64,000 bases of DNA, taken from NCBI RefSeq assembly GCF_001570405.1, contig NZ_BBYM01000036.1, positions 25,809-89,808 of the forward strand, written 5' to 3'. The notes beneath the pieces are model-generated. The model saw nothing but the letters and a program-made list of their open reading frames with translations. It did no database searches and was not told the origin of the DNA. This stretch comes from Microtetraspora niveoalba. GTDB lineage: Bacteria; Actinomycetota; Actinomycetes; Streptosporangiales; Streptosporangiaceae. Shown in pieces: positions 46,039 through 55,937 of the stretch. The translations under genes and the position numbers were made by a program. Within the stretch, counting starts at the first letter, position 1; each line of letters opens with the position of its first letter.

Positions 46039-48038
46039 GGCCGCGTCCACTCCTCGCCGAGGACGTGCTGGGCGAGGAAGGCCAGCACGGTCTGGTACCA
46101 GACGACGGCGTTCCCCGGCTTGAGCACCCAGTGGTTCTCGTCCGGGAAGTAGAGGAACTTGGACTCGACGCCGGACCGCTGCAGGTCCCACCAGAGCCGC
46201 AGCCCCTCCCCGATCGGCACGCGGTAGTCCTTGTCGCCGTGGATCACCAGCATCGGCGTCCTGATCTCGCCGAGCGAGTTGTGCGGGGAGAGCCGCGCGT
46301 ACCGCTCGGCGCCCACACTGCCGAACTCGCGCTCCCAGTACATCGAGGCGTCGGTCGTGCCGGCGAACTGCTCCAGGTTCCACAGGGAGGCGTGGGTGAC
46401 GATCGCCCTGAACCGGTCGGTGTGCCCGGCGACCCAGTTGGCCATGTAGCCGCCGAACGAGCCGCCCATCGCCGCGATCCGCTGGTCGTCGATCTCGGGC
46501 AGCTTGAGGCATTCGTCGGTGATCGCCATGAGGTCGGCGTGGGTGACCGGTCCCCAGTCGCCCCAGCCGCGGTCGATCATGCCCTGGCCGTACCCGGTGG
46601 ACATGCAGGGGTCGGGCAGCAGCACGGCGTACCCGTGCTCGGCCATGATCCACGGGTTCCAGCGCCAGGACCAGTCGTTCCAGCTCCCCAACGGGCCGCC
46701 GTGGATCCACAGCAGGAACGGAGCGGGGTTCTCGGCGCTCGCCCCGGCGGGCAGGACCAGCCAGCCGCGGATCTCGGTGCCGTCGTCGGCGAGCGCGCTG
46801 ACCTCGGTCAGCGTGCCGGGCAGCTCCAGGGCGGGAACGGGCGACGGCAGCGCGGTCACGGCACCGTCCGGGGCCACCCGCACCGGGGCGGGCGGGGCGC
46901 TCACGGCGCTGCGCAGCGCGTACACCGACCCGTCGGCCGCCGGGCAGAGCTCCAGGTACGCGGCGTCGTCCGGGGTGACGCGCACCGGCTCGCCGTCCCC
47001 GCTCAACGGCACACGGAAGATCGGGCGGCGGCCCTGGTGGTCGGCGGCGATGAACACCGCGTCGGAGGAGGGAGCCCAGGCGATGTCCGTCGGGAACAGC
47101 TCGCCGCCGAGCTCCCGCCCCTCACCGGTCTCCAGATCGAGGACCCACAGCCTGTACGCGGCCGACAGCTCCTCGGTCGCGTGCCGCTCCCGTAGGCAGG
47201 CGACGAACCGGCCGTCGGGGGAGATCACGACCGGCCCGTCGAAGTCGTGGGCGTCGGAGGCGGCCAGCACCCTGCGGCGCGGGCCGCTCCCGGCCTCCGC
47301 GCCCTCGCCCGCGGCCGGGTCCAGGTCGATGGCGACCAGCTCGGAACGCAGGGTGCCACCGGGGAGCGGGACGAACCAGGTGGTGACGACCGTGCCGCCG
47401 TCGGGCGTCACGTCGAACGACGCCCGCTCCAGCGACCGGCCCGGGTCGGGCACGAGGTCGTCGGCGTCCAGCCGCTCGGGCGCGGCTCCGGCGCGCGCCG
47501 CGAACAGCCGGGTCTGCCCGGGGCCGAGATCGTGGTCCCAGAAGCGGATGGGATAGCCCTCGTGCAGGATGGCGCTGATCCCCGCCTCCTTGCGGGCCTT
47601 GCGCCGGTCCGCCTCGGAGGCGGCGTCGCCCGGCAGCACGTCGGCGGCGTAGACGATCGTGCCGCCCGCCGCGCGGACGGCGGCGACGCCTCCCGGACGC
47701 TCGGCGATCCTTCTGGGCTCGCCGCGCTCCGGCAGCAGCCACAGCGCCGGGACCTCCTCCCCCTCGTCCTTGACCGTCTCGTCGGGGCGCCGCGAGACGA
47801 ACAGCACCTCGCCGTTGGGGGTGAACTCGGCGCCGGCCTCGCCCTTGGCCGACCTGGTCAACCGGTGGGGGCGGCCCTCGGGGTCCAGGGGGATCTCCCA
47901 GAGCGCGGTGCCGTACGACTTCTTGTCCGGATTGAGGGACTGGACCACGGACACCAGCCGGGTCCCGTCCGGGGAGAGCCGCAGCGACAACACGCGCGGC
48001 AGGGCGATGTATTCACTCATGTCCCGGAAATGGCTCAT
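46023..48038 (-). CDS. S9-family prolyl-oligopeptidase-like serine peptidase
   Basis: 671 residues. N-terminal beta-propeller-like repeats (to about 400) precede an alpha/beta hydrolase domain with the nucleophile in MGGSFGGYMANW (Ser near 526), Asp in HGDKDYRVP and His in DENHWV, the triad of acylaminoacyl/dipeptidyl peptidases. HGGPLGSWNDWSWRWNP forms the oxyanion region. No signal peptide, so cytoplasmic. ATG 48038 or 48020. Divergent from hemH. Confidence 0.92.
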   Translation of the reverse strand: MSHFRDMSEYIALPRVLSLRLSPDGTRLVSVVQSLNPDKKSYGTALWEIPLDPEGRPHRLTRSAKGEAGAEFTPNGEVLFVSRRPDETVKDEGEEVPALWLLPERGEPRRIAERPGGVAAVRAAGGTIVYAADVLPGDAASEADRRKARKEAGISAILHEGYPIRFWDHDLGPGQTRLFAARAGAAPERLDADDLVPDPGRSLERASFDVTPDGGTVVTTWFVPLPGGTLRSELVAIDLDPAAGEGAEAGSGPRRRVLAASDAHDFDGPVVISPDGRFVACLRERHATEELSAAYRLWVLDLETGEGRELGGELFPTDIAWAPSSDAVFIAADHQGRRPIFRVPLSGDGEPVRVTPDDAAYLELCPAADGSVYALRSAVSAPPAPVRVAPDGAVTALPSPVPALELPGTLTEVSALADDGTEIRGWLVLPAGASAENPAPFLLWIHGGPLGSWNDWSWRWNPWIMAEHGYAVLLPDPCMSTGYGQGMIDRGWGDWGPVTHADLMAITDECLKLPEIDDQRIAAMGGSFGGYMANWVAGHTDRFRAIVTHASLWNLEQFAGTTDASMYWEREFGSVGAERYARLSPHNSLGEIRTPMLVIHGDKDYRVPIGEGLRLWWDLQRSGVESKFLYFPDENHWVLKPGNAVVWYQTVLAFLAQHVLGEEWTRPDTLA

Positions 48039-48195
48039 CGATCGAACCTACCTCGGGTCCGTGGGGCCACCAAGGTCCTGATCACCCGTCCCCTCCGGCC
48101 TGGCGGGCCTGCGGACCCGACCGGCGAGGCGGCCGAATAGTCTGTGTGACCGGGCCGGTGAACGGCCGTACGGCGAGCTGATCGGGCGGGGAGCG

Positions 48196-49191
48196 ATGAG
48201 CGGTCTGACACGTGAGGGCGGATCCGCGCCGCGGTACGACGCGCTGCTCGTGGTGTCCTTCGGCGGGCCGGAGCGGCCCGAGGACGTCATGCCGTTCCTG
48301 GAGAACGTGGTGCGCGGGCGCGGGGTGCCGCGCGAGCGGCTGCTGGAGGTCGAGGCCCACTACCAGCGCTTCGGCGGGGTCAGCCCGATCAACCAGCAGT
48401 GCCGCGACCTGATCGCGGCGCTCGACGTGGACGTCCCCGTCTATTGGGGCAACCGCAACTGGCACCCCTTCCTGGAGGACACGGTCCGGCGGATGGCGGC
48501 GGACGGGGTGCGCAGGGCGGCCGCCTTCGCCACCTCCGCGTACAGCTCGTATTCGAGCTGCCGGCAGTACATCGAGGACATCGCGCGGGCCCGGGCGGCG
48601 GTTCCGGGCGCTCCGGAGATCGTGAAGCTGCGCCACTTCTTCGACCACCCGGGCTTCGTCGCCGCGATGGCCGACCACACCCGTGCGGCCCTGGAGCGGC
48701 TGCCGGTGGAGGTGCGGGACCGGGCGCGCCTGGTGTTCACCGCGCACAGCATCCCGATCTCCATGGCGGAGACGTCCGGCCCGGCCGGCGGCGCGTACGA
48801 GGCGCAGTTGCGCCGCACCGCCTCGCTCGTCGCGGCGGAGATCCCCGGCGACCGGCCCTGGGACCTCGTCTGGCAGAGCCGCAGCGGCCCGCCGCAGATC
48901 CCGTGGCTGGAGCCCGACGTCTGCGACCACCTGGAGGAGCTGCACGCCAAGGGCACGGAGGCGGTCGTCCTGGTGCCGATCGGCTTCGTCTCCGACCACA
49001 TGGAGGTCGTCTACGACCTCGACGTGGAGGCGCGGTCCCTGGCGGAGCGGCTCGGCCTGCCCCTGGCCCGCGCGGCGACGGCGGGGACGCACCCCCGGTT
49101 CGTCTCGATGATCTCCGAGCTGATGGCCGAGCCGGAGCCGGCCCCGTGCGCGGCGACCTGCTGCCCGGCGCCGGTGCGGCGGCCCCGCTGA
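48196..49191 (+). CDS. hemH: Ferrochelatase (coproporphyrin ferrochelatase type)
   Basis: 331 residues. [40 protein letters not shown] and [11 protein letters not shown] are ferrochelatase blocks. Actinobacterial enzymes insert iron into coproporphyrin III (CpfC). Cys residues in C-AATCC near the C-terminus could be ligands of the 2Fe-2S cluster seen in actinobacterial relatives. GGGGAG precedes ATG 48196. It ends 10 bp from the convergent transglycosylase gene. Confidence 0.95.
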   Translation: MSGLTREGGSAPRYDALLVVSFGGPERPEDVMPFLENVVRGRGVPRERLLEVEAHYQRFGGVSPINQQCRDLIAALDVDVPVYWGNRNWHPFLEDTVRRMAADGVRRAAAFATSAYSSYSSCRQYIEDIARARAAVPGAPEIVKLRHFFDHPGFVAAMADHTRAALERLPVEVRDRARLVFTAHSIPISMAETSGPAGGAYEAQLRRTASLVAAEIPGDRPWDLVWQSRSGPPQIPWLEPDVCDHLEELHAKGTEAVVLVPIGFVSDHMEVVYDLDVEARSLAERLGLPLARAATAGTHPRFVSMISELMAEPEPAPCAATCCPAPVRRPR

Positions 49192-49208
49192 CCGGCCCCG
49201 GTCAGCGG
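49185..49208. terminator. Palindrome covering both convergent stop codons
   Basis: CCGCTGACCGG and its complement, separated by CC, span the hemH stop and the stop of the opposing gene. Probably a shared terminator, although a 2-nt loop would need the inner pairs to open. Confidence 0.5.
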
Positions 49209-50464
49209 TAGGCCCGCGCGTACGCCTCGGCGAGGCCGAGGACCTTGTTCACGTAGTCCCAGGAGTGGTTGTAGAACCAGACGGCCTTCCTGAGCTTCTC
49301 CCCGCCCTGGGCGGCCCCGTTGGCGCACAGGTACTTGGCGGCCGACGGCACGGCGTCGTAGGCGCTCCAGATGTCCGCCTTGCCGTCGCCGTCGCCGTCC
49401 ACGCCGTACGCCTTCCAGGTGGCGGGCATGAACTGCATCGGGCCGAGCGCTCCGGCGGAGGAGGGGCCGTTGTTGCGCCCGTGCCCGCTCTCCACCTGCC
49501 CGATCGCGGCGAGCACGGTCCACGACAACCCCGGGCAGACCCCGGCCGACCGCCGGTAGAGCTCCAGGTAGCTCGCCGGCCGCCCCACGAGCCCCCGGCC
49601 CGCCTTCTCGCCGCCGCCCGTGCTCTTCGACGTGCTCGCGGATCCGTTCTTGCCGCCTGCCTTGCCGCCGGCCTTGCCGCCCGCGTTCTTGGCGCCGGTC
49701 TTGGCGGTCTTCCCGGGCACGGTCAGGATGTGCGTCTTCGCGCCCAGCACGCGCTTGACGGCACGCGCGTCCGGGGACTCGCCGTGGATCAGGACGACCA
49801 CGCCCGGGGAGAACCCGAACCTCCGCCCGAGCTCCGCGTTGATCAGCCCGTCCACCGCGGGCAGCCCGAGCGCGGCGGAGGCGGCCAGGCGCAGCCGGGG
49901 GCCGCCGTCGATCTGGTACTGCGCGCCGAGGTTCATGCCGAGCCTGCGGACCGTCTCCGCGTCCGCCACCAGCTCGCCCCGGCTCAGGGCGCTCCACACC
50001 TCGGGGTGCTCCGCCACCGGCTGAGGAGTCCAGGACCGGAACGACGCCGGGTCGACGGCGAGCAGTTGCAGCGGGTTGCCCGCGATGCGGATGGTCCCGC
50101 CGTCCTCCGCGGCGACCTTCCGTACGCGCTTGAGACCGGCGAGCCTGCTCAGCGCCGCTTCCGGCACCGCCGATGTGGTGATCGCCATCAGCTCGGGCGG
50201 GGTCGCCCGGACCTCCGCCTCCGCGAGCACCGGTGAGCCGGTCGGCAGCGCGGGATCGGGCCGGGCGGCGGTCCGTCCGTCGTCCGCGGCCCCGGTCGTC
50301 ACGCCGTGCCGGGTCTTCCCGCGACCGTCCGCGCCGCCTCCGGCGTTGTCGTTCGCGTACAGCACGGCGGCGCCCACGGCGCCGGCGACCGCCACCGAGG
50401 CCGCCAGCCCCACCACAAGCACGCGAAGCGCGGCGAACCCGGGAACACGGCGCATCCCGCCCAC
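49202..50464 (-). CDS. Secreted lytic murein transglycosylase
   Basis: 420 residues. An N-terminal membrane/signal segment (about 10-37), an unassigned domain, a low-complexity linker of Gly/Lys/Ala repeats (GGKAGGKAGGKNG) and a C-terminal SLT domain with the catalytic Glu in IGQVESGHGRNNG, then PMQFMPATWKAYGVDGDGDG. It cleaves peptidoglycan strands at MurNAc-GlcNAc bonds. GTG at 50464 has GGAGGGG 5 nt upstream. Confidence 0.88.
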   Translation of the reverse strand: MGGMRRVPGFAALRVLVVGLAASVAVAGAVGAAVLYANDNAGGGADGRGKTRHGVTTGAADDGRTAARPDPALPTGSPVLAEAEVRATPPELMAITTSAVPEAALSRLAGLKRVRKVAAEDGGTIRIAGNPLQLLAVDPASFRSWTPQPVAEHPEVWSALSRGELVADAETVRRLGMNLGAQYQIDGGPRLRLAASAALGLPAVDGLINAELGRRFGFSPGVVVLIHGESPDARAVKRVLGAKTHILTVPGKTAKTGAKNAGGKAGGKAGGKNGSASTSKSTGGGEKAGRGLVGRPASYLELYRRSAGVCPGLSWTVLAAIGQVESGHGRNNGPSSAGALGPMQFMPATWKAYGVDGDGDGKADIWSAYDAVPSAAKYLCANGAAQGGEKLRKAVWFYNHSWDYVNKVLGLAEAYARAYR

Positions 50465-50630
50465 GCTAGCCCCTCCGGTACCTTGATCGAGAAACCACTT
50501 GCCACCCCGGCGGGTTGTAAGTCATGGTCTGGCAGGATAAGTGCACGTCCGCGTGCCACGAGCGGGGAAGCTCGCGGCCGCACCGATCGCATCGAGGTGC
50601 CCGGACGCACGGAGTGCGAGGGGAATCGAC

Positions 50631-51833
50631 ATGGTTGGGCCGTACCGCGGGCTCTTCGGCACGCCCGGAGTCAAGGGCTTCGTCATCGCGGGTTTCGTCG
50701 GCCGGATCCCGATGTCCATGCTCGGCATCGGCATCATCCTGCTCGTGTCGGAGCTGACCGGCTCCTACGCGACGGCGGGCGCGGTCTCCGCGGTGGAGTC
50801 GGTGGCGTTCGCGCTCGCCGCCCCGCTCTCCGGCCGGCTCGTGGACCGGTTCGGCCAGGCCAGGGTGCTCGTTCCGCTGGTCTTCCTGCACGGCGCCGCG
50901 CTCGTCGCGCTGATGCTGTGCGCCCACGGCAAGGCGCCCGCCTGGACCCTGTACGCGACCGCCTTCGTCGTGGGCGGCGCCGCCACCTCTCTCGGGTCGA
51001 TGGTCCGGGCCCGGTGGTCGCACGTGCTCGACGACCCCGCGAAGCTGCACACCGCGTTCTCGTTCGAGTCCGTGGCCGACGAGGCGATCTTCGTGGCCGG
51101 GCCCGCCTTCGTCACGGCGCTCGCGACCGGCGTCAACGTCTACGCCGGGCTCGTCGTCGCCATCGTGCTCGCCGTCGCCGGCACCCTCGCGTTCGCCGCG
51201 TTCCGGTCCACCGAGCCGCCCGCCGGACGGCACCGCGAGCACGCGGGGTCGCCGATCGCGATCCCGGGGGTCGCGCTGCTCGCGGTGGTCTTCCTCGCCG
51301 TGGGCTCGGTGTTCGGATCGGTCGACATCGTCACCGTCGCGTTCGCCGAGGAGCGCGGCGCCAAGGCCGCGTCGGGCCTGCTGCTCGCCTCGATCGCGAG
51401 CGGCAGCATGATCTCCGGCCTCTGGTACGGCTCCCGCCACTGGAAGATCGACCTGCGCCGGCGGCTCGTGCGCGGGCTGGGCGTGTTCGTCGTGGGGCTG
51501 ACGCCGCTCGTCCTGATGGGCAACGTCCCGGCGATGGCGGTCGCCCTCTTCTTCGCCGGGCTGGCGATCTCGCCCACACTGATCACGGGGTTCTCCCTCG
51601 TCGAGCGGATGGTGCCCGGGTCGCAGCTCACCGAGGGCATGTCGTGGTTGTCCACGTCGCTCGGCTTCGGCGTGGCGATCGGGGCGTGGGCGGGCGGACG
51701 GCTCACCGACAGCTTCGGCGCCTCCAACGCCTACGGCTTCCCGCTCGTCTGCGCGCTGCTGGCCGTCGTCGCGGGCCTCGCCGGGTCGGCCTGGCTGCGC
51801 ACGCCCGAGACCGCCGGAAACGACGCCGCCTGA
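50631..51833 (+). CDS. MFS transporter
   Basis: 400 residues, about 12 membrane helices: FVIAGFVGRIPMSMLGIGII, AAPLSGRLVDRFGQARVLVP (loop motif), SPTLITGFSLVERMVPG. ATG at 50631 with GAGGGG 7 nt upstream; a GTG further upstream is unlikely. Substrate unknown; the hemH-MFS-sepH order resembles other actinomycetes, so it may be a conserved gene. Confidence 0.85.
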   Translation: MVGPYRGLFGTPGVKGFVIAGFVGRIPMSMLGIGIILLVSELTGSYATAGAVSAVESVAFALAAPLSGRLVDRFGQARVLVPLVFLHGAALVALMLCAHGKAPAWTLYATAFVVGGAATSLGSMVRARWSHVLDDPAKLHTAFSFESVADEAIFVAGPAFVTALATGVNVYAGLVVAIVLAVAGTLAFAAFRSTEPPAGRHREHAGSPIAIPGVALLAVVFLAVGSVFGSVDIVTVAFAEERGAKAASGLLLASIASGSMISGLWYGSRHWKIDLRRRLVRGLGVFVVGLTPLVLMGNVPAMAVALFFAGLAISPTLITGFSLVERMVPGSQLTEGMSWLSTSLGFGVAIGAWAGGRLTDSFGASNAYGFPLVCALLAVVAGLAGSAWLRTPETAGNDAA

Positions 51834-51914
51834 CTCCCATTTTCCGGCCTTCGACTCTGGCTTCGGCCCATATTTCATGAGTATTGTTCATATTCTCCGA
51901 AAACGTGGGCTTGG

Positions 51915-53198
51915 ATGGTCATGAACGAGTTCCGCAACTGGGCCGGCAACCAGTCGGTCACCCCCGCCGAGATCAGGACGCCCGCGTCCGCGGCCGAGGT
52001 GGCGAAAGCCGTACAGGACGCAGCGCGCGACGGCCGGCGGGTGCGCATGGTGGGCACCGGGCACTCCTTCACCGGCGTCGCGCTGGTCGACGGCATCCTG
52101 CTGCGGCCCCACGCGCTCACCGGTGTGATCGCGACCGGTGACGACTGGGCCAAGGTCGCCGCGGGCACCCCCCTCCACGTCGTCAACGACGAGCTGCACC
52201 GGCGCGGCCTCGCGCTCGCCAACATGGGCGACATCACCGCGCAGACCGTCGCGGGCGCGATCCAGACCGGCACCCACGGGACCGGACGGGACATCGGCGG
52301 CCTCGCCGACCAGGTCGTCGAGCTGGAGATCGTGCTCGCCGACGGCACGATCACCACCGTGAGCGAGGGCCCGCTGTTCGACGCGGCCCGGGTCGGCCTC
52401 GGCGCGCTCGGGATCCTCACCGCCGTCACCTTCCGGGTGGAGCCGTCGTTCCTGCTGCGCAGCCGCCGCGAGCCGCTGCCGTTCAGCGGCATCCTGGAGA
52501 CGCTGGACGAGCTGACCGCCGAGAACGAGCACCTCGACTTCTTCTGGCTGCCGCACACCGACACCTGCCTGGTCAAGCGCAACAACCGCTCCCCCGGCCC
52601 GGCCAGGCCCACCGGCCCGTTCAAGCACTGGCTGGACAACGTCTTCCTGGAGAACACGATCTTCGGCGCCGCCTGCGCCGTGGGCGCGAAGATGCCCGGC
52701 GCGATCCCGCGCATCAACGGCATCTCCGCGAGCCTGCTCGGCGCGTCCGAGTCCGTCGACACGTCGTACAAGATCTTCAACTCGGTGCGGGAGGTGCGCT
52801 TCCTGGAGATGGAGTACGCGATCCCGCGCGAGAACCTCACCCAGGCGCTGCGCGAGACCCGCGACCTCATCGAGCGGATGGACTGGAAGGTCACCTTCCC
52901 GGTCGAGGTCCGGGTGACCCCGCCCTCGGACGCCTGGCTGTCCACCGCGTACGGCAGGCCCAGCGCGTACATCGCCTGCCACATCTACCGCCCGACGCCG
53001 AACCCCGCGTACTTCGAGGGCGTCGAGGAGATCATGACGAGGTTCGGCGGCCGTCCGCACTGGGGCAAGCTCCACACCAGGGACGCCGCCTATCTGGCGA
53101 CGGTCTATCCGAAGTTCGCCGACTTCGTGGCGCTGCGGGACGAGCTCGACCCGCGGCGGGTGTTCACGAACGACTACCTGGACGTCGTCCTGGGCTGA
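51915..53198 (+). CDS. FAD-linked sugar-lactone oxidase (D-arabinono-1,4-lactone oxidase family)
   Basis: 427 residues. An FAD-binding PCMH domain with GTGHSFTGVALVDG (histidine for covalent FAD is in this area), GAIQTGTHGTG, GLGALGILTAVTFRVEP, and the C-terminal ALO domain (RPHWGKLHTRDAAYLA, YPKFADFVALRDELDPRRVF). Relatives oxidise gulono- or arabinono-lactone, or alditols, with O2. Start ATG 51915 or 51921. A perfect 15-bp hairpin follows the stop. Confidence 0.9.
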   Translation: MVMNEFRNWAGNQSVTPAEIRTPASAAEVAKAVQDAARDGRRVRMVGTGHSFTGVALVDGILLRPHALTGVIATGDDWAKVAAGTPLHVVNDELHRRGLALANMGDITAQTVAGAIQTGTHGTGRDIGGLADQVVELEIVLADGTITTVSEGPLFDAARVGLGALGILTAVTFRVEPSFLLRSRREPLPFSGILETLDELTAENEHLDFFWLPHTDTCLVKRNNRSPGPARPTGPFKHWLDNVFLENTIFGAACAVGAKMPGAIPRINGISASLLGASESVDTSYKIFNSVREVRFLEMEYAIPRENLTQALRETRDLIERMDWKVTFPVEVRVTPPSDAWLSTAYGRPSAYIACHIYRPTPNPAYFEGVEEIMTRFGGRPHWGKLHTRDAAYLATVYPKFADFVALRDELDPRRVFTNDYLDVVLG

Positions 53199-53210
53199 CA
53201 CCCCATGAAC

Positions 53211-53251
53211 GGGCGGGGCCGCCGGCACGTCCCTTCCCGGCGGCCCCGCCC
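53211..53251 (+). terminator. Hairpin terminator
   Basis: Perfect 15-bp stem (53211-53225 with 53237-53251), 11-nt loop, starting 12 bp after the lactone oxidase stop. Confidence 0.8.
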
Positions 53252-53500
53252 GCGATCGGGCCGCCCCGCCCCGGCTCACCGCGACTCGCCGGAAATCTCG
53301 GAGGAACAAGAACCGCTTGCTCAACCCCGCCACCCTGTAGAAAGGTGAATGCGACAAATGTGACCGGCGTCATGTCGCCTGCCACGCCCCTGGGGAAGGC
53401 GATGTTCGGACATGCCGGGTACGGTGCTGGAAGGCAACCGGCTCACGCGAGAGACTCAAGGGTCCGGGGGAAGATTGAGCACGACGACGAAGGGACTCGC

Positions 53501-55642
53501 ATGCAGGAGCTCCGTCTCGTCGCGGTGAGTGAGGACGGCACCTACCTCGTTCTGGCGACGGCCGGGCGCGGTACGCGGTTCACGCTTCCCGTCGACGACC
53601 GGCTCCGCGCTGCCGTCCGCGGCAACTTCTCCCGTCTCGGCCAGTACGAGATCGAAGTGGAGAGTCCGTTGCGCCCCAAGGAGATCCAGGCTCGCATCCG
53701 CGCCGGTGAGTCGGCGGAGGAGATCGCGGCCACCGCCGGCATCCCGGTGGAACGTGTCCGCTGGTTCGAGGGGCCCGTGCTCCAGGAACGCGAGTACATG
53801 GCCCAGCAGGCGCAGCGCGTCGCCGTACGACTTCCGGGCGAGACCACGCCCGGTCCCACGCTCGGCGAGCTGGTCGCGGAGCGGCTGACCCGGCGCGGCG
53901 TGCCCGCCGACGAGATCGACTGGGACTCCTGCAAGCGCGACGACAACCTCTGGCGGGTGAAGCTCGGCTTCGTCTGGAACGGTCACACCCGGCACGCGGA
54001 GTGGCTCTTCGACCCGCGCCGCCGCCACATCACCCCGAACGACGACGAGGCGATGCGCCTGTCCGCCGCCGAGTACGTCGAGCCGGTCGCCCGCGAGGAC
54101 ACGACCGTGCGGCCGTTCCTGCCCCGCCTCGCGTCCAAGCTCGCGCCCGTCCCGCCGCTCCCCGACGGCTCGCTCTCGATCCGGGCCGGCCGTCCCGAGC
54201 CCGACTTCCCGTCCGTACGGCCCGAGCCCGCGCGGCGGGACGAGCCGGTCCACGAGGAGCCCGCCGCACGGACGGCGGCCGAGACGGCCTATCTGCCCGA
54301 GGCCCCGTTCGTCGCGGGCACCTCCGTCGTCCGCCCCGAGCCGGGCCGGGAGACCGCCTTCCACCTGCGCCAGCCCGTCCAGGGCCAGCCGGTACGGCCC
54401 GAGGCCGAGACGCCCGCCCCGGTCCGGATGGCGGGCCCCGCGCCGATCCACGGCGGCGCTCCGCCGCCGAGTGCCCCCGACGACGTCGCGAGGGGCGCCG
54501 CGTCGCCGGCCTTCCCCGGCGACGCGCCCGGCGAGCCCGCCGGATCGGCGACGCCGCACGCCGAGGAGCGGCTCTCCCTCGTGCAGGAGAGCGCGGCGCC
54601 GCAGCACACCGGCGCCGAAGGCGGCCTCACGGCCGCGCCACCCGAGGCCGCGCACACCGATGACGGGAGCCGCGAGCACGCCGACGGCGGCACGACGGGC
54701 GACACGGGCGTCGAGGCGGACGCGACGGGTGTCTCCTCGCCGGACGCCGCCACGCCCACCGACGTCCAGGCGGTGGACCCTGTTACGGCGGCCCCTGTGA
54801 CAGCGGCCCCTGTGACAGCGGACGTTGTGACGGCGGACGTTGTGACGGCGCCCGAGGAGGGAGCCGCCGCGCCGCCCACCGCACAGGACGACGCGCGGGA
54901 CACCGCGGCCGACGCAGTGCGGAACACGGCGGCGGACGCGACGTCGGAGCCGGGTGACGGGACGCGTCCCGCCATCGAGGAGACAACCGAGATCGCGACG
55001 CCGGTCACGCCTGCCGCGACATCGGCGTCCGAGGCCGCCGAAGCCCCTGCTAGCGACGGGACACGTCAGGACGCACCGGTCACGTCCGCTCCCACCGCCT
55101 CGGCCCCGGGCGACGCCCCGGACGTGGCAGGGGGCGAGAGGCGCACCGGATCCGCCGCCGACCCGACCTCCGAACCCGTCGCCGCACCGGCCGCGTCGAC
55201 TCCTGAGCCCGCGCCCGCTTCCGCACCGGCCGCGTCGACTCCTGAGCCCACGCCTGCTTCCGCACCGGCCGCGTCGATGCCTGAGCCCGCCGCCGCATCG
55301 GCAGCATCGGCCCCTGAGCCCGCCGCCGCGCCGGCCGTCGAGCCCGTGCCGGAGAAGGCCCCCGAGCCCGTCGCCGTACCCGCCGCGAGGGTCAGCGAGG
55401 AGCGGGCCGCGCCGGCCGCCTCGGCGCCTACGGCCGCTCCCAGCGTGGCCCCCACTGCGGCTCCCGCTGCGGCCCCGGGCAAGGGCACGGGCAGGGAAGG
55501 CGCCGCGAAGGAGCCCAAGCCCGAGCCGCCGGCTCCGCCCACCCCCAAGCCCGCACCGGCCCGGCCCCGCAAGTCGCGCGGCCGTCGTGCCTCGGTGCCG
55601 ACCTGGGACGAGATCATGTTCGGCGCCAGGAAGCAGGAGTGA
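53501..55642 (+). CDS. sepH: Septation protein SepH with long repetitive linker
   Basis: 713 residues, about twice the Streptomyces length. Residues 1-165 are the SepH/DUF3071 domain (MQELRLVAVSEDGTYLVLAT, with the HTH at IRAGESAEEIAATAGIPVER), which binds FtsZ and stimulates its assembly at division septa. The C-terminal end carries the conserved RASVPTWDEIMFG. Between them lies a long Pro/Ala/Thr/Glu-rich, disordered linker with internal repeats. ATG at 53501 has AAGGGA 6-8 nt upstream. Confidence 0.95.
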   Translation: MQELRLVAVSEDGTYLVLATAGRGTRFTLPVDDRLRAAVRGNFSRLGQYEIEVESPLRPKEIQARIRAGESAEEIAATAGIPVERVRWFEGPVLQEREYMAQQAQRVAVRLPGETTPGPTLGELVAERLTRRGVPADEIDWDSCKRDDNLWRVKLGFVWNGHTRHAEWLFDPRRRHITPNDDEAMRLSAAEYVEPVAREDTTVRPFLPRLASKLAPVPPLPDGSLSIRAGRPEPDFPSVRPEPARRDEPVHEEPAARTAAETAYLPEAPFVAGTSVVRPEPGRETAFHLRQPVQGQPVRPEAETPAPVRMAGPAPIHGGAPPPSAPDDVARGAASPAFPGDAPGEPAGSATPHAEERLSLVQESAAPQHTGAEGGLTAAPPEAAHTDDGSREHADGGTTGDTGVEADATGVSSPDAATPTDVQAVDPVTAAPVTAAPVTADVVTADVVTAPEEGAAAPPTAQDDARDTAADAVRNTAADATSEPGDGTRPAIEETTEIATPVTPAATSASEAAEAPASDGTRQDAPVTSAPTASAPGDAPDVAGGERRTGSAADPTSEPVAAPAASTPEPAPASAPAASTPEPTPASAPAASMPEPAAASAASAPEPAAAPAVEPVPEKAPEPVAVPAARVSEERAAPAASAPTAAPSVAPTAAPAAAPGKGTGREGAAKEPKPEPPAPPTPKPAPARPRKSRGRRASVPTWDEIMFGARKQE
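54783..54858 (+). repeat. Short coding repeats in the sepH linker (VTAAP/VTADV)
   Basis: About five 15-bp units of the type GTGACAGCGGCCCCT / GTGACGGCGGACGTT in succession, giving VTAAPVTAAPVTADVVTADV. All keep the reading frame. Confidence 0.8.
55184..55294 (+). repeat. 39-bp coding repeat in the sepH linker
   Basis: Units start at 55184, 55223 and 55262 (13-residue repeat like PAASTPEPAPASA), the first two nearly identical, the third degenerating. Confidence 0.85.
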
Positions 55643-55937
55643 TGGGAACGATCCGTTCGATCCCTTCGATCCGTTCCTGACGGAACATCCGCTCGGCCGT
55701 CTCCCCCCGCGTCACATGGATGAACGGCCCGGAAACGCCGCGGTCCCCTGGGCCGAGCACACGATGAGCGGTCGTCACGCCCCCGACGGGCGCCGTACAC
55801 GACCGCCCCCGATGTGACGCACCCGACCGCGCGCACGACGCGTGCGATCATCCGCTTGCGGGGCGACCCGGCAAGCGGGGGCGTGGCGCACGACCACGCC
55901 CCCTGCCCGTCACCGCTCCCGCGAAGAGGGCGACCGG

